64,000 bases of DNA from Nocardioides sp. HDW12B (GTDB lineage Bacteria > Actinomycetota > Actinomycetes > Propionibacteriales > Nocardioidaceae). Of the stretch, positions 32,339-41,521 are shown in pieces (position 1 is the stretch's first letter; each line of letters starts with the position of its first letter). The stretch is from the NCBI RefSeq assembly GCF_011299595.1, contig NZ_CP049867.1, forward strand, positions 1,612,001 through 1,676,000, given 5' to 3'. The position numbers and the translations under genes were made by a program. Under the pieces are notes generated by a model. It was given only the letters and a program-made list of their open reading frames with translations, was not told where the DNA came from and did no database searches.

Positions 32339-35041
32339 ATGTCCTCGTTCCTCTTCCGGCTCGGCCGCCTCACGGCCCGACGCGCCCGGTCCGTGGCGCT
32401 GGCCTGGGTGGTGCTGCTCGTCGCGCTCGGCGCTCTCGCAGCCGTCGCGGGCGGCCAGCTCGAGGACGACCTGACCATCCCGGGCACCGAGGCCCAGGAG
32501 GGCCTCGACGTCCTCGACACGCGTTTCCCCGAGCTGGTCGGCGCCACCGGGCAGATCGTGTTCCGTGCCCCGGACGGCGAGCGGGTGACGGCCTACCGCG
32601 GCGAGATCGAGGACCGGATCGCCGCGGTGAAGGAGGTCGAGGACGTCCGCTTCGTCTCCGACCCGTTCGAGCGCGAGAACCGGGCGCTGTCGATCTCCGA
32701 GGACGGCCGTCACGCCCTCGTGCAGGTCCAGCTCGGCATCGAGCTGGAGCAGGTCGACGAGGACCTGACGAGCGCCATCGACGACGCCGCCACCGGGCAG
32801 GCCCAGGACGAGCGGGTGTCGCGCGACCTCGACGTGCTGCTCGGCGGCCAGATGTTCACCACCACCTCGACGCCGGTCTCGCCCACCGAGGCGGTCGGCG
32901 TGCTCGTCGCGCTGCTGGTGCTCGTGGTCACCCTCGGCTCGTTCGTCGCCGCGGGCATCCCGCTGCTCACCGCGATCCTGGGCGTCGGCGTCACGATGGC
33001 CGGGCTCGTGGTGCTGGCGTCGTTCACCGCCATCAACTCCTCGACGCCGTCGCTGGCGATCATGATCGGCCTCGCCGTCGGCATCGACTACGCGCTCTTC
33101 ATCGCCTCGCGCCACCGCGCGCAGCTCGCCGAGGGCATGGCGGTCGAGGAGTCGATCGCCCGGTCGGTCGCCACGGCCGGCAGCGCGGTCATCTTCGCCG
33201 GCGCGACCGTGATCATCGCGCTGTCGGGCCTGGTGGTGGCCCGCATCCCGTTCCTGGCCGTCATGGGCTTCGCGGGGGCGGCCGCGGTCGCCGTCGCGGT
33301 CGCGATCGCCCTCACGCTGGTCCCGGCCGCCCTCGCCCTGGTCGGCGAGCGGCTGCGACCCCGCGCCCCACGACGCCGGCGCCGCACGCGCGATCGGGAC
33401 CGGCCACGACGTACGACGGGGGAGCGGTGGGTCGCGCTGGTGACCCGACGCCCGGCCCTGACCACGGTCGTCGTCCTGGCCGGCCTGCTGCTCATGGCCT
33501 TCCCGGCCAAGGACCTCGCCCTCGGGCTGCCCGACACCGGGTCGGCGGAGCGGGGCTCGAGCGAGCGCCGCACCTACGACCTCGTCAGCGAGGAGTACGG
33601 CGCCGGCTTCAACGGCCCGCTCCTCGTCGTGGTCGACATCATCCGCACCCGCGAGCCGGTCCAGGTGATGGAGCGCATCGGCGACGACCTGGCCACCACC
33701 CCCGGCGTCGAGGCCATCGCCCTCACCACGCCGAACCGCTCGGCCGACCTCGGCATCGTCCAGGTGATCCCGGAGAAGGGCCAGACCGACCCCGACACCG
33801 CCCAGCTGGTGCGCGACCTGCGCGACCGGGCGGGCGAGATCGAGCAGCGCTACGACGTCACCGACGTCAAGGTCACCGGCCAGACGGCCGTCACCATCGA
33901 CGTCTCCGACCGGCTGGCCGGGGCGCTGCTGCCCTTCGGCCTCGTCGTGGTCGGGCTGTCGCTGCTGCTGCTCACGATCGTCTTCCGCTCGGTCGCCGTA
34001 CCGGTGAAGGCCACGCTGGGCTACCTGTTCTCCGTCGCGGCCAGCTTCGGGGTCGTGGTGATGGTCTTCCAGTACGGCTGGCTCGCCGACCTCGTCAACG
34101 TCGAGCGGACCGGCCCGGTGCTGTCCTTCCTGCCGATCATCCTGATGGGCGTGCTGTTCGGCCTCGCCATGGACTACGAGGTGTTCCTCGTCGCCCGCAT
34201 GCGCGAGGACTGGGTGCACCACGGCGAGGCGCTCGCCGCCGTCCGCCGCGGCTTCGTCAGCAGCGCGCGGGTGGTGGTCGCGGCCGCCGTGATCATGGTG
34301 GCCGTCTTCGCCTCCTTCGTGCCGCACGGCGACTCCTCGGTCAAGCCGATCGCTTTCGGCCTGGCCGTCGGCGTGCTGGTCGACGCCTTCCTCGTGCGCA
34401 TGACGCTGGTGCCGGCCGTGCTGGCGCTGCTCGGCGAGCGGGCCTGGGCGCTGCCCGGGTGGCTCGACCGGCGCCTGCCCGCCCTCGACGTCGAGGGCGA
34501 GGGCCTCGTCGCCCACCTCGAGCACGAGGACTGGGTGGCCGAGCACGGACCCGCCGTCGTGCGGCTCGAGGGCTTCGGCCTCGACGACCCCGGTCGGGAC
34601 CGGCCGCTGGTGGACGGCCTCGACCTGGTGGTCCGCCCCGGTGAGGTCGCGGTGCTCACGGGCGAGGCCACCGCTCGCCGGGCCGTCCTCGCCGTCGCCG
34701 CCGGCCGGCTCGCCCCGCGCCGCGGCACCGTCGTGGTCCTCGACCGCGTCCTGCCGGCGGAGAGTGCCGCCGTGCGGGCCCGGGTCGGGGTCGACGTACG
34801 CCCTGGCGACGTGCGCCAGGCGCGCGACCTCGTGCTGCTGGACCTCGACCACCTCACCGAGGACGACGCGCACCACCTGGCCGGGCTGGCGCACGCCGGC
34901 GCGGCGGTGCTGGTCGCGCTCACCCCGGAGGCCGCCGACAGCGCCCCGCTCGCCGCGCTCGGCGACGACGTACGGCGTGTCGACCTGCCGACCGACCCCC
35001 AGACGGACCGGACCGCCGACCGAGAGGACGTGCTCCAGTGA
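32339..35041 (+). CDS. MMPL-family transporter fused to a degenerate ABC-ATPase-like domain
   Basis: 900 residues. Residues 1-730 are a standard actinobacterial MMPL (RND) transporter with two sets of membrane spans around two soluble loops. These include 'PSLAIMIGLAVGIDYALF' and 'PIILMGVLFGLAMDYEVFL', with the Asp residues of the proton relay. Residues ~737-880 resemble an ABC nucleotide-binding domain ('LVVRPGEVAVLTGEATARRAVL', in parts; 'LVLLDLDHLTEDDA'). The Walker A Gly-Lys-Ser/Thr is missing, so ATP hydrolysis is unlikely. Probably exports a lipid or hydrophobic compound. It overlaps the YhgE/Pip gene by 4 bp. Confidence 0.87.
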   Translation: MSSFLFRLGRLTARRARSVALAWVVLLVALGALAAVAGGQLEDDLTIPGTEAQEGLDVLDTRFPELVGATGQIVFRAPDGERVTAYRGEIEDRIAAVKEVEDVRFVSDPFERENRALSISEDGRHALVQVQLGIELEQVDEDLTSAIDDAATGQAQDERVSRDLDVLLGGQMFTTTSTPVSPTEAVGVLVALLVLVVTLGSFVAAGIPLLTAILGVGVTMAGLVVLASFTAINSSTPSLAIMIGLAVGIDYALFIASRHRAQLAEGMAVEESIARSVATAGSAVIFAGATVIIALSGLVVARIPFLAVMGFAGAAAVAVAVAIALTLVPAALALVGERLRPRAPRRRRRTRDRDRPRRTTGERWVALVTRRPALTTVVVLAGLLLMAFPAKDLALGLPDTGSAERGSSERRTYDLVSEEYGAGFNGPLLVVVDIIRTREPVQVMERIGDDLATTPGVEAIALTTPNRSADLGIVQVIPEKGQTDPDTAQLVRDLRDRAGEIEQRYDVTDVKVTGQTAVTIDVSDRLAGALLPFGLVVVGLSLLLLTIVFRSVAVPVKATLGYLFSVAASFGVVVMVFQYGWLADLVNVERTGPVLSFLPIILMGVLFGLAMDYEVFLVARMREDWVHHGEALAAVRRGFVSSARVVVAAAVIMVAVFASFVPHGDSSVKPIAFGLAVGVLVDAFLVRMTLVPAVLALLGERAWALPGWLDRRLPALDVEGEGLVAHLEHEDWVAEHGPAVVRLEGFGLDDPGRDRPLVDGLDLVVRPGEVAVLTGEATARRAVLAVAAGRLAPRRGTVVVLDRVLPAESAAVRARVGVDVRPGDVRQARDLVLLDLDHLTEDDAHHLAGLAHAGAAVLVALTPEAADSAPLAALGDDVRRVDLPTDPQTDRTADREDVLQ

Positions 35042-37092
35042 CCACCCCCGCCCCTGACCCCGCCGCCACCGGCGACCGCGTCGGGTTCGGTCAGCGGCTG
35101 CGCGCCCACCGCCTCGTCGTCGGCGTCCTCCTGCTGCCCGTGCTCATCGGCTCCCTCGTCGTGTGGTCGCTGGCCGACCGCGCCGAGCAGACCACCCAGG
35201 TGCCGGCCGCCGTGGTGAACCTGGACAAGCCGGTGCTGGAGAAGGGCAAGCCACCGGTGGCGGCCGGACGGCTGCTGGCCGCCGGGCTGACCTCGCCCCG
35301 CGACGAGACCGCGCCCACCTTCGGCTGGACGCTCACCGACGCCGACGACGCCCGGAGCGGCCTGGCCGACGGCTCCTACTACGCGGTGATCACGATCCCG
35401 CCCGGCTTCTCGCGCACGCTGTCGGACACGCTCACCGGCAAGGAGCCCCGCCGCGCCACCATCGGCGTCACCAGCACCGACGAGACGTCGGCCCTGGTCG
35501 GCGAGGTCAGCGACCAGGTGGCCCGGGTGTCGGCCGACCGGCTCGGCGAGCGGGTCACCACGACGTACCTCGACCAGGTCTTCTCCCGCACCGGCGACCT
35601 CGCCGACCGGCTCGGGGAGGCCGCCGACGGCGCCGAGCGGATCGCCTCGGGCACCGAGCGGCTCGGGTCCGGTGCCGGGGAGCTCGCCGACGGCGTGGAC
35701 CGCCTCGCCACGGGCTCCGACCGGCTGGCGGACGGCGCGGACCGGCTCGCCGACGGCGGCACCCGGCTGAGCCAGGGCACCCGACGGCTCACGGACGGCA
35801 CGCAGCGTCTGGCCGGCGGAGCCGACCGCCTCGCCGACGGCCTCGGGACGCTCGAGCGCCGCACCGACCCGCTGCCGGAGCAGACCGATCGGCTGGCCGA
35901 CGGCGCCCGCGACCTGTCCCGGGGCGTCGTGCCCTACACGAAGCTGCTGCGCGGCTGGTCCGACGCCTGCGCCGACCCGCTCATCGTGGCTCGCGCAGCC
36001 CGACTCTGCCTCCTCACCGAGCGGGCGGTGGGTGTGCAGGACCGCAACGCCAAGAAGCTGGCCGAGGGCTCGCGTCGGCTCGCCGCCGGCACTCGGCAGC
36101 TGGCCGACGGCGTCCCCGAGCTGACGCAGGCGCTCGACCGCGCCGCCGGGGGAGCCCGCAGCCTCGCGGGCGGCGCCGACCGGCTCGCCGACGGCACCGG
36201 CCGCCTCGCCGACGGCGCCGCACGGCTGTCGTCGGGCTCGCAGCGTCTGGGCGACGGTGCCCGCCGTCTGTCCGACGGAGCGCAGCAGGCCGCGAGCGGC
36301 GCCGACCAGCTGGCGGAGGGCACCGGCCGCCTCGGCGACGGCTCGACCCGCCTGGCCGACGGCCTCGACCGCGGTGCCGAGGCGATCCCCGCCTACGACG
36401 CCGAGGAGAGCAAGGACCTCGCGGACGTCATCGCGGCCCCGGTGGCCGCCCGCGTCGACGACGGCCAGACCCCCGACGGCGCGACCCAGCTCGCCCCGGC
36501 CGCGATCGCGTTCGCCCTGTGGCTGGGCGCCTTCGCGACCTACCTCGTGCGGTCTGCGCTGCCCGACCGGCTGCTGGGCCGGGCCTCGTCGGCCACACGG
36601 CTGGCCGGGGCCGGCCTGAGGCCGGGGCTGCTGATCGGCGGGGTCCAAGCCGTCCTGCTGTACGTCGCCCTGCTCGCGCTGGGCGCCGACCTGGGCTCAC
36701 CGCCGGCCGTGCTCGCCGTGATGGTGGTGGCCGCGCTGTCCTTCGCCGCCGTCCACCAGGCGTTCGTGGCGCTGCTGGGCCGCCGCCGGGGCTGGATCGC
36801 CGGGATCGGCTTCGCCACCGTGCAGGCGGTGTCGCTGGGCGGGGTCATCCCGCTCGACACGGCACCCCAGCCGCTGCAGGCGCTCAACGGGCTGTTGCCC
36901 ATGACGCGGGCCGCGGACGGCCTCGCCGCCACCGCGCTCGACGGGCCCGGCTCGGCCGTGCTGGCCGTCGTCGTGCTGCTGCTGTGGGCCGGTGCGGCCT
37001 TCCTGCTCACGACCCGGGCCGCCGCAAGGGCCCAGCAGGTCGACGTCGCCGACCTGACCGAACCCGACCGTCGGGTGCCGATGTCGTCGTAA
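35038..37092 (+). CDS. YhgE/Pip-type membrane protein with repeated A-D-G-x-x-R-L heptads
   Basis: 684 residues. One N-terminal span (27-47), an extracellular region, then five or six spans in the C-terminal third (from ~485), the ABC-2-like layout of YhgE/Pip proteins. Residues about 195-300 and 340-450 are made of 7-residue repeats such as A-D-G-A-D-R-L and S-D-G-A-Q-Q-A, probably forming a long helical or solenoid stalk. It partners the MMPL protein in one translationally coupled operon (GTG start overlapping the stop by 4 bp) under the TetR repressor; a role in lipid or protein export across the envelope is inferred. Confidence 0.82.
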   Translation: MTTPAPDPAATGDRVGFGQRLRAHRLVVGVLLLPVLIGSLVVWSLADRAEQTTQVPAAVVNLDKPVLEKGKPPVAAGRLLAAGLTSPRDETAPTFGWTLTDADDARSGLADGSYYAVITIPPGFSRTLSDTLTGKEPRRATIGVTSTDETSALVGEVSDQVARVSADRLGERVTTTYLDQVFSRTGDLADRLGEAADGAERIASGTERLGSGAGELADGVDRLATGSDRLADGADRLADGGTRLSQGTRRLTDGTQRLAGGADRLADGLGTLERRTDPLPEQTDRLADGARDLSRGVVPYTKLLRGWSDACADPLIVARAARLCLLTERAVGVQDRNAKKLAEGSRRLAAGTRQLADGVPELTQALDRAAGGARSLAGGADRLADGTGRLADGAARLSSGSQRLGDGARRLSDGAQQAASGADQLAEGTGRLGDGSTRLADGLDRGAEAIPAYDAEESKDLADVIAAPVAARVDDGQTPDGATQLAPAAIAFALWLGAFATYLVRSALPDRLLGRASSATRLAGAGLRPGLLIGGVQAVLLYVALLALGADLGSPPAVLAVMVVAALSFAAVHQAFVALLGRRRGWIAGIGFATVQAVSLGGVIPLDTAPQPLQALNGLLPMTRAADGLAATALDGPGSAVLAVVVLLLWAGAAFLLTTRAAARAQQVDVADLTEPDRRVPMSS

Positions 37093-37107
37093 GGCACAGG
37101 CCCGCGC

Positions 37108-38169
37108 TCAACCGACGTCCACCAAAGGAATCCCGACCGACACCTCGAGGCCGGTTGCGGCTCGTCCGTCGGGGAGCAGCCCACCTGGCACCGATCGGAT
37201 CTCGACGGGTGTGCCGGCGACCACGCCTCGCCAGCTCTTCCTCTCGACACGACACTCCTCGATGCGCAGACCGATGGCGGTCCGGACGTCGCACTCGAGG
37301 AAGGGGATTCCGTCGCGGATCCACTGACCGGAGAGGTCGGTGGTTCTGTTCCCGGTGGCACTGCTGAGCAGGGTGATGTGGGCGGCGACGATCTGGTCGC
37401 GATGTTCGGTGAAGCGGACCTGCAGGCCATCCCTCGCTCGGTAGCAGGCGCTCGCACAGGTGAAGCCCGTGGCGCGAAGCGCGGCGACGGCGGTGCTGGT
37501 AGCGGTCGCGTAGTGGTCGCCGCCACGTGGCCAGCTGCGGTCGCGCAGGTCGGGCGTCCTGATCTGCAGGGCGAGCGGTTGGCCGGTGTAGAACGTGGAC
37601 AACGACCAGCTGGCGTTGGCCGTGCGCTCGTCGTGCGTCGAGAACTGGTCGTCGGCGTCAGGCGCCGCCTCGCCGCCGAGCGGGAAGAAGCCTGGGGTTG
37701 GCTGCGCGTCCCGGATGAGCTGGTCGACAGCGGCGCGGTCCTGGGGCCACAGGCGAAGGAACGAGTGGTCGAGGACCCGGTCCAGTCGGCTCCTGGCGGT
37801 GTCGATCGATCTCGCCGGCCCCAGACCGATGTCGGCGTAGAGCACGTGGCCGCTGGTGTCGGCGATCATGTCGACATCGGCACCGATGCCCGGCGTCTGG
37901 CAGGCGATCTGCACGGCGCGGTCGTTGCTCCGGGCCTGGACGCACCAGAACCCACTGCTCCGGAGTCCCGCAACGACGTGGCTGGCGTGGCCGTCGACGA
38001 TGTCGTCGGTGGCCACCGAGACCTCGGCGAACCCGGAGTGGTCGTAGGGAGCAGAGGGGCCGCGGAGCTGGCCGTGGCGGGTCGCACCCACGGTGATCGC
38101 ACCAGCGAGCGAGATCGAGAGGACGGCGGCGGTCACCAGTCGGCGCCTGTGCAGCGCCGGCAAGGTCAC
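37108..38169 (-). CDS. Membrane-anchored or secreted protein of unknown function
   Basis: 353 residues. One N-terminal hydrophobic segment (about 10-30) after Arg residues, which could be a signal anchor. The mature part seems to hold two related halves, each with a Cys-containing 'LRSSGFWC' or 'LRATGFTC' segment (near 70 and 235), suggesting internal duplication. Family not recognised. It is convergent with the YhgE gene (15 bp between stops) and downstream of the VanY-like gene on the same strand (63 bp). Confidence 0.65.
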   Translation of the reverse strand: MTLPALHRRRLVTAAVLSISLAGAITVGATRHGQLRGPSAPYDHSGFAEVSVATDDIVDGHASHVVAGLRSSGFWCVQARSNDRAVQIACQTPGIGADVDMIADTSGHVLYADIGLGPARSIDTARSRLDRVLDHSFLRLWPQDRAAVDQLIRDAQPTPGFFPLGGEAAPDADDQFSTHDERTANASWSLSTFYTGQPLALQIRTPDLRDRSWPRGGDHYATATSTAVAALRATGFTCASACYRARDGLQVRFTEHRDQIVAAHITLLSSATGNRTTDLSGQWIRDGIPFLECDVRTAIGLRIEECRVERKSWRGVVAGTPVEIRSVPGGLLPDGRAATGLEVSVGIPLVDVG

Positions 38170-38232
38170 CGCGGGACTTCCGTCACAGGGGCCGGGTCCG
38201 GGGCGACGGGACGTCGGACGCAGCAGTGGTGG

Positions 38233-39030
38233 TCAACATCGAGACGCCCCACTGAAGGCGTCCCAGTGCCACGACTCAGCGGAGTACTGCTGCAGGCCCA
38301 CAGCGGAGGCCTCCCGCTCGAGGAATCTCCACACCCTGCTGCCGGGGTCGGTCGCGCGGCGTCGGCCACAGGTCGTTCCGCCGGTGGCGTAGGTGCCGGC
38401 GAAGTCGACGGCGACTCCGAGCTGATGGTTGGAGTATCCGGGTGGCGCGATGTAGGTGTGGTCACCCTGTCGGCAGTCGGCGTCGGCTCGGCAGAGGTCT
38501 CGTTGACGCTCTCGGCTTCGGAAGGCGCTGTTGGCGAACAGGGGCACCCCGCGCTCTGCGGCGCGTCGGTGGAGCAGCTCCACAGCGGCAGAGACCCGGG
38601 CGTTGACCACGGCCCGTCGGCGTGCGCCGGGTATGTAGTAGGGGCTGCCTGGCGTGCTCTCAAGGCTGTCACTGCGCAGCTCGTCGACGGCACAGAGCCT
38701 GATGCTGACGCGGCGTCCTGAGACGAATCCCGGGTGGATCCCTACCGACTGGGTTCCCGGGGCACATGCGACGGCCCGTGAGCTTCGCGGGAGAGGACCG
38801 CGAACGAGACAATCCGTCCGCGGTCGTCGGGTTCCGGGCTCCGCCGGCCCCGACGCGGCGTTCGGAGCGGGAACCAGACAGGTCTCCGCCGGCCTGTCGG
38901 TCACGGAGGGGGTCGCCGAGGGGGGCTGCTGGGGGCTGGCGGGTGTGGTCGCGGGTGAACATCCGGTCAGGACGGCGAGGAGCGCAATCGCCGCCGGCAG
39001 CACCGGCGAACGCTCGGCTCGACATCGCAT
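38233..39030 (-). CDS. VanY-type D-alanyl-D-alanine carboxypeptidase lipoprotein
   Basis: 265 residues. Lipoprotein signal with lipobox L-T-G-C (Cys near residue 24), then a Pro/Ser-rich linker. The C-terminal peptidase M15/VanY domain (~150-260) has the zinc motif S-N-H-Q-L-G-V-A-V-D and the second-site 'ESWHWD'. It would trim the terminal D-Ala of peptidoglycan stem peptides outside the membrane. Extra Cys residues in the domain could form disulphides. Confidence 0.85.
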   Translation of the reverse strand: MRCRAERSPVLPAAIALLAVLTGCSPATTPASPQQPPSATPSVTDRPAETCLVPAPNAASGPAEPGTRRPRTDCLVRGPLPRSSRAVACAPGTQSVGIHPGFVSGRRVSIRLCAVDELRSDSLESTPGSPYYIPGARRRAVVNARVSAAVELLHRRAAERGVPLFANSAFRSRERQRDLCRADADCRQGDHTYIAPPGYSNHQLGVAVDFAGTYATGGTTCGRRRATDPGSRVWRFLEREASAVGLQQYSAESWHWDAFSGASRC

Positions 39031-39160
39031 GCGGCCGATGCTGGAGGGACGAGGGCACGGAAGTCAAAGACGCTGGGAGCAACCTTTCGCAGGAAACACG
39101 CGTCTGGACCCAGAAGGCACGATCTGCCTTCGTCCGTGTGTTGCCACCCGAGGAGCCTCG

Positions 39161-40249
39161 ATGTTCATGTCCCGCCCGTTCGCCCGGACCAGCACTCTTG
39201 CGGCCACCGCCGTCGTGCTCACCACCCTGAGCGGTCCCTCCGTCGCCGACACGACCAGTCGACCCGAGGCGGAGTCGGCCGCGCGGTCCGGCGACGCGTC
39301 GCGCACCGTGGCCGTGCGGCAGGTGGACAGGAAGCCGCTCGGTGCTGCGCCCTCGGTCGCCGTCGTCGACCCGACCCGCGGAACCATCGGCTCCGGAGCG
39401 CGCCAGGCCACCTACGACGCGGAGATGTTCGTCAACAGCGCGCGGGCCGCCGGAGCCGCGCGCTACGTCGTCCACAGCGGCAACGAGCTCTACGTCGCCG
39501 AGCACGGGGCGCCGGCCAGGTTCCTCGCTGACCGAGCATCGCGCGGCTATCAGGTGAGCGGATCACGACACGACCGTGTCGCCTACTACGAGAACGCGCC
39601 GACCGGGCCCCGACTGACGGTGCGGCGAGTGCGCGACGGTGAGGTGGTCGGCCGGCTGGGGGTTGCCCGCGGGGTCACGCCCCTGGCCTACCGGGACGGT
39701 CGTGTGTGGTTCACGCGCGGAGACAGCCTGGTGACCTGGTCGCCCGGTACCGGCCTGGTGCAGCCGGCTGGCACGTCAGCTCCCGAGGCCATCGACCTCA
39801 CCGCCGGTGCCGGTGTCCGGCACGCCAGTGACGGCCGCAACGTCTTCTTCCCGCTGCGAGCGGGGGCCGGGTGGAAGCCGTGGCGCACGAGCGGCGCGGG
39901 TTCCGCGCTGGCCTGGTCTCCCGACGGACGTCGGGTAGCCCTCGGCGTCACCGGCAACCGCGACGGCAGCCTGCGCAGGATCGAGATCCGCGAGGCGCGC
40001 ACCGGGAGCCTTGTCCGGGCGTTCGTGACGGACGCGGAGTTCCAGTTCAGCCTGCCTGCCCTCCGGTGGGAGACGGACAGCGCTCTGCTCGTGCCGTTCC
40101 AGAACGGTCCGCGCGGCACGCACGTGGTGCTGCGGCTGCGTGCGAACGGAGCCGTGGAGCGCGCCAGCTCGTTCGGGCCGTCGAGCTTCGAGCCCGGACC
40201 GTTCCCGGTCTGGACGCCGAGCGGACCGTCGAGCGACGTCTTCCACTGA
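39161..40249 (+). CDS. Secreted beta-propeller-like protein of unknown function
   Basis: 362 residues. Signal peptide at 1-30 ('RTSTLAATAVVLTTLSG'), then repeated short beta segments typical of WD40/TolB-like propellers ('SALAWSPDGRRVALGVTG', 'HASDGRNVFFPLRAGAG'). AGGAG ribosome site 5 bases before the ATG at 39161. No enzyme motif is visible. It stands alone between the divergent VanY-like gene and the convergent fadE33. Confidence 0.7.
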   Translation: MFMSRPFARTSTLAATAVVLTTLSGPSVADTTSRPEAESAARSGDASRTVAVRQVDRKPLGAAPSVAVVDPTRGTIGSGARQATYDAEMFVNSARAAGAARYVVHSGNELYVAEHGAPARFLADRASRGYQVSGSRHDRVAYYENAPTGPRLTVRRVRDGEVVGRLGVARGVTPLAYRDGRVWFTRGDSLVTWSPGTGLVQPAGTSAPEAIDLTAGAGVRHASDGRNVFFPLRAGAGWKPWRTSGAGSALAWSPDGRRVALGVTGNRDGSLRRIEIREARTGSLVRAFVTDAEFQFSLPALRWETDSALLVPFQNGPRGTHVVLRLRANGAVERASSFGPSSFEPGPFPVWTPSGPSSDVFH

Positions 40250-40324
40250 GGTCCACGGGCACACGGGAGCGCTCGGGTGCTGCGTGCGGGTGCCACTGTG
40301 CCGACATGCGCGCGATGGTGATCG

Positions 40325-41521
40325 TCAACGACCGGCATGCTCCGACGTCGGATCCGCTTCGGGTGGATCGAGGACGACGGCGCGGTGGTGGTGGGCGGCG
40401 CCGAACAGCTGACCGAGCGCGTGCGCTCGCTTGAGGAGCAGGTGGGCGTCGTGCTCCCAGGTGATGGCGATGCCACCGTGCAGCTGCACGGTCTCCGCCG
40501 CCACGTCCATCAGCGCCTCGGTGCACCAGGCCTTCGCGACGGACGTCCGGCGCACCAGGTCGTCGACATCGCTCCCGTCGGGTGCTCCGAGGGCGGCGGC
40601 CACGGCCAGAGTCGCGTCGAGGGCAGCGGACCGCGAGGTCTCCACGGCGACCAGCATCTCGGCCATCCGCTGCTTGAGGGCCTGGAACGACCCGATGGGC
40701 CGGCCGAACTGCACCCGCTCCTTGCTGTAGGCGACGGTCGTGTCCAGCCCGCGCTGGGCCGCGCCGACGGCCAGGCAGGAGACGACCGCGGACCCGACGG
40801 CCTGCAGCACTGGGGCGCCGTCGGTGAGGTCGCCACCGATCCGCGTGGCCGGGACGGTGTCGAGGTCCACCCGTGAAAGCCGCAGCGTCTGGTCCATCGA
40901 GTCCACGTGGACGCGCGTGAGGCCGGGGGCGTCGGGGGCGACCTCGAAGAGCCCGAGGCCGTCGTCGGTGGTCGCCAGCACCAGCAGGACCTCGGCGGTG
41001 TCGCCGTCGAGGATGATGTCGAGTACGCCCGACAGCGTCCCGTCGGCGAACGCCCGAACGGGCTCAGGCTGCGCCGCGCGGTCGACGCACGGCGAGGAGG
41101 TCGGGCCGGACCAGCCGAGGGTTGCCACCGCTCCCTCGGCGACGCGGGGGAGCAGGCGGGCCGACGCGTCTGCGTCGTCCGCGAGCAGCAGCGCGGCGAC
41201 GACGAGGACGCCCGCGGGCAGGGGGGTCGGGGCGAAGGCGTAGCCGAGCCGCTCCAGGGCGACCGCGGTCTCGGCGAAGGTGAAGCCGGCTCCGCCGTGC
41301 TCCTCGGGCACCATCAGCGCCGGCACCCCGACCTGCTCGACGAGCAGCCGCCACAGCGCGGGGTCGAACCCGCCGGGCTGGCCGATCGCCGCCCGCACCG
41401 CCGCGGAGTCGCCGTGCCGGGCCAGCAGGCCGCCCAGCAGCTCGTCGAGCTCGCGCTGCTCGACACTCTGCACCAGGTCGGTGGCGTCGGCGGCGTCGGC
41501 GGTGTGTGCGGGCTCAGGCAT
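40325..41521 (-). CDS. fadE33: Acyl-CoA dehydrogenase FadE33-like (steroid C/D-ring degradation)
   Basis: 398 residues. Acyl-CoA dehydrogenase subunit with 'ERVQFGRPIGSFQALKQRMAEM', 'QLHGGIAITWEHDAHLLLKRA' and no S-E-P-x-A-G-S-D motif, the partial active site seen in the non-FAD-binding partner of heteromeric steroid dehydrogenases. In M. tuberculosis, FadE33 (Rv3564) pairs with FadE31. It is the last gene of the KstR2-controlled fadD3-fadE31-fadE32-fadE33 operon and overlaps fadE32 by 8 bp. Gene assignment rests on order and type. Confidence 0.83.
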   Translation of the reverse strand: MPEPAHTADAADATDLVQSVEQRELDELLGGLLARHGDSAAVRAAIGQPGGFDPALWRLLVEQVGVPALMVPEEHGGAGFTFAETAVALERLGYAFAPTPLPAGVLVVAALLLADDADASARLLPRVAEGAVATLGWSGPTSSPCVDRAAQPEPVRAFADGTLSGVLDIILDGDTAEVLLVLATTDDGLGLFEVAPDAPGLTRVHVDSMDQTLRLSRVDLDTVPATRIGGDLTDGAPVLQAVGSAVVSCLAVGAAQRGLDTTVAYSKERVQFGRPIGSFQALKQRMAEMLVAVETSRSAALDATLAVAAALGAPDGSDVDDLVRRTSVAKAWCTEALMDVAAETVQLHGGIAITWEHDAHLLLKRAHALGQLFGAAHHHRAVVLDPPEADPTSEHAGR

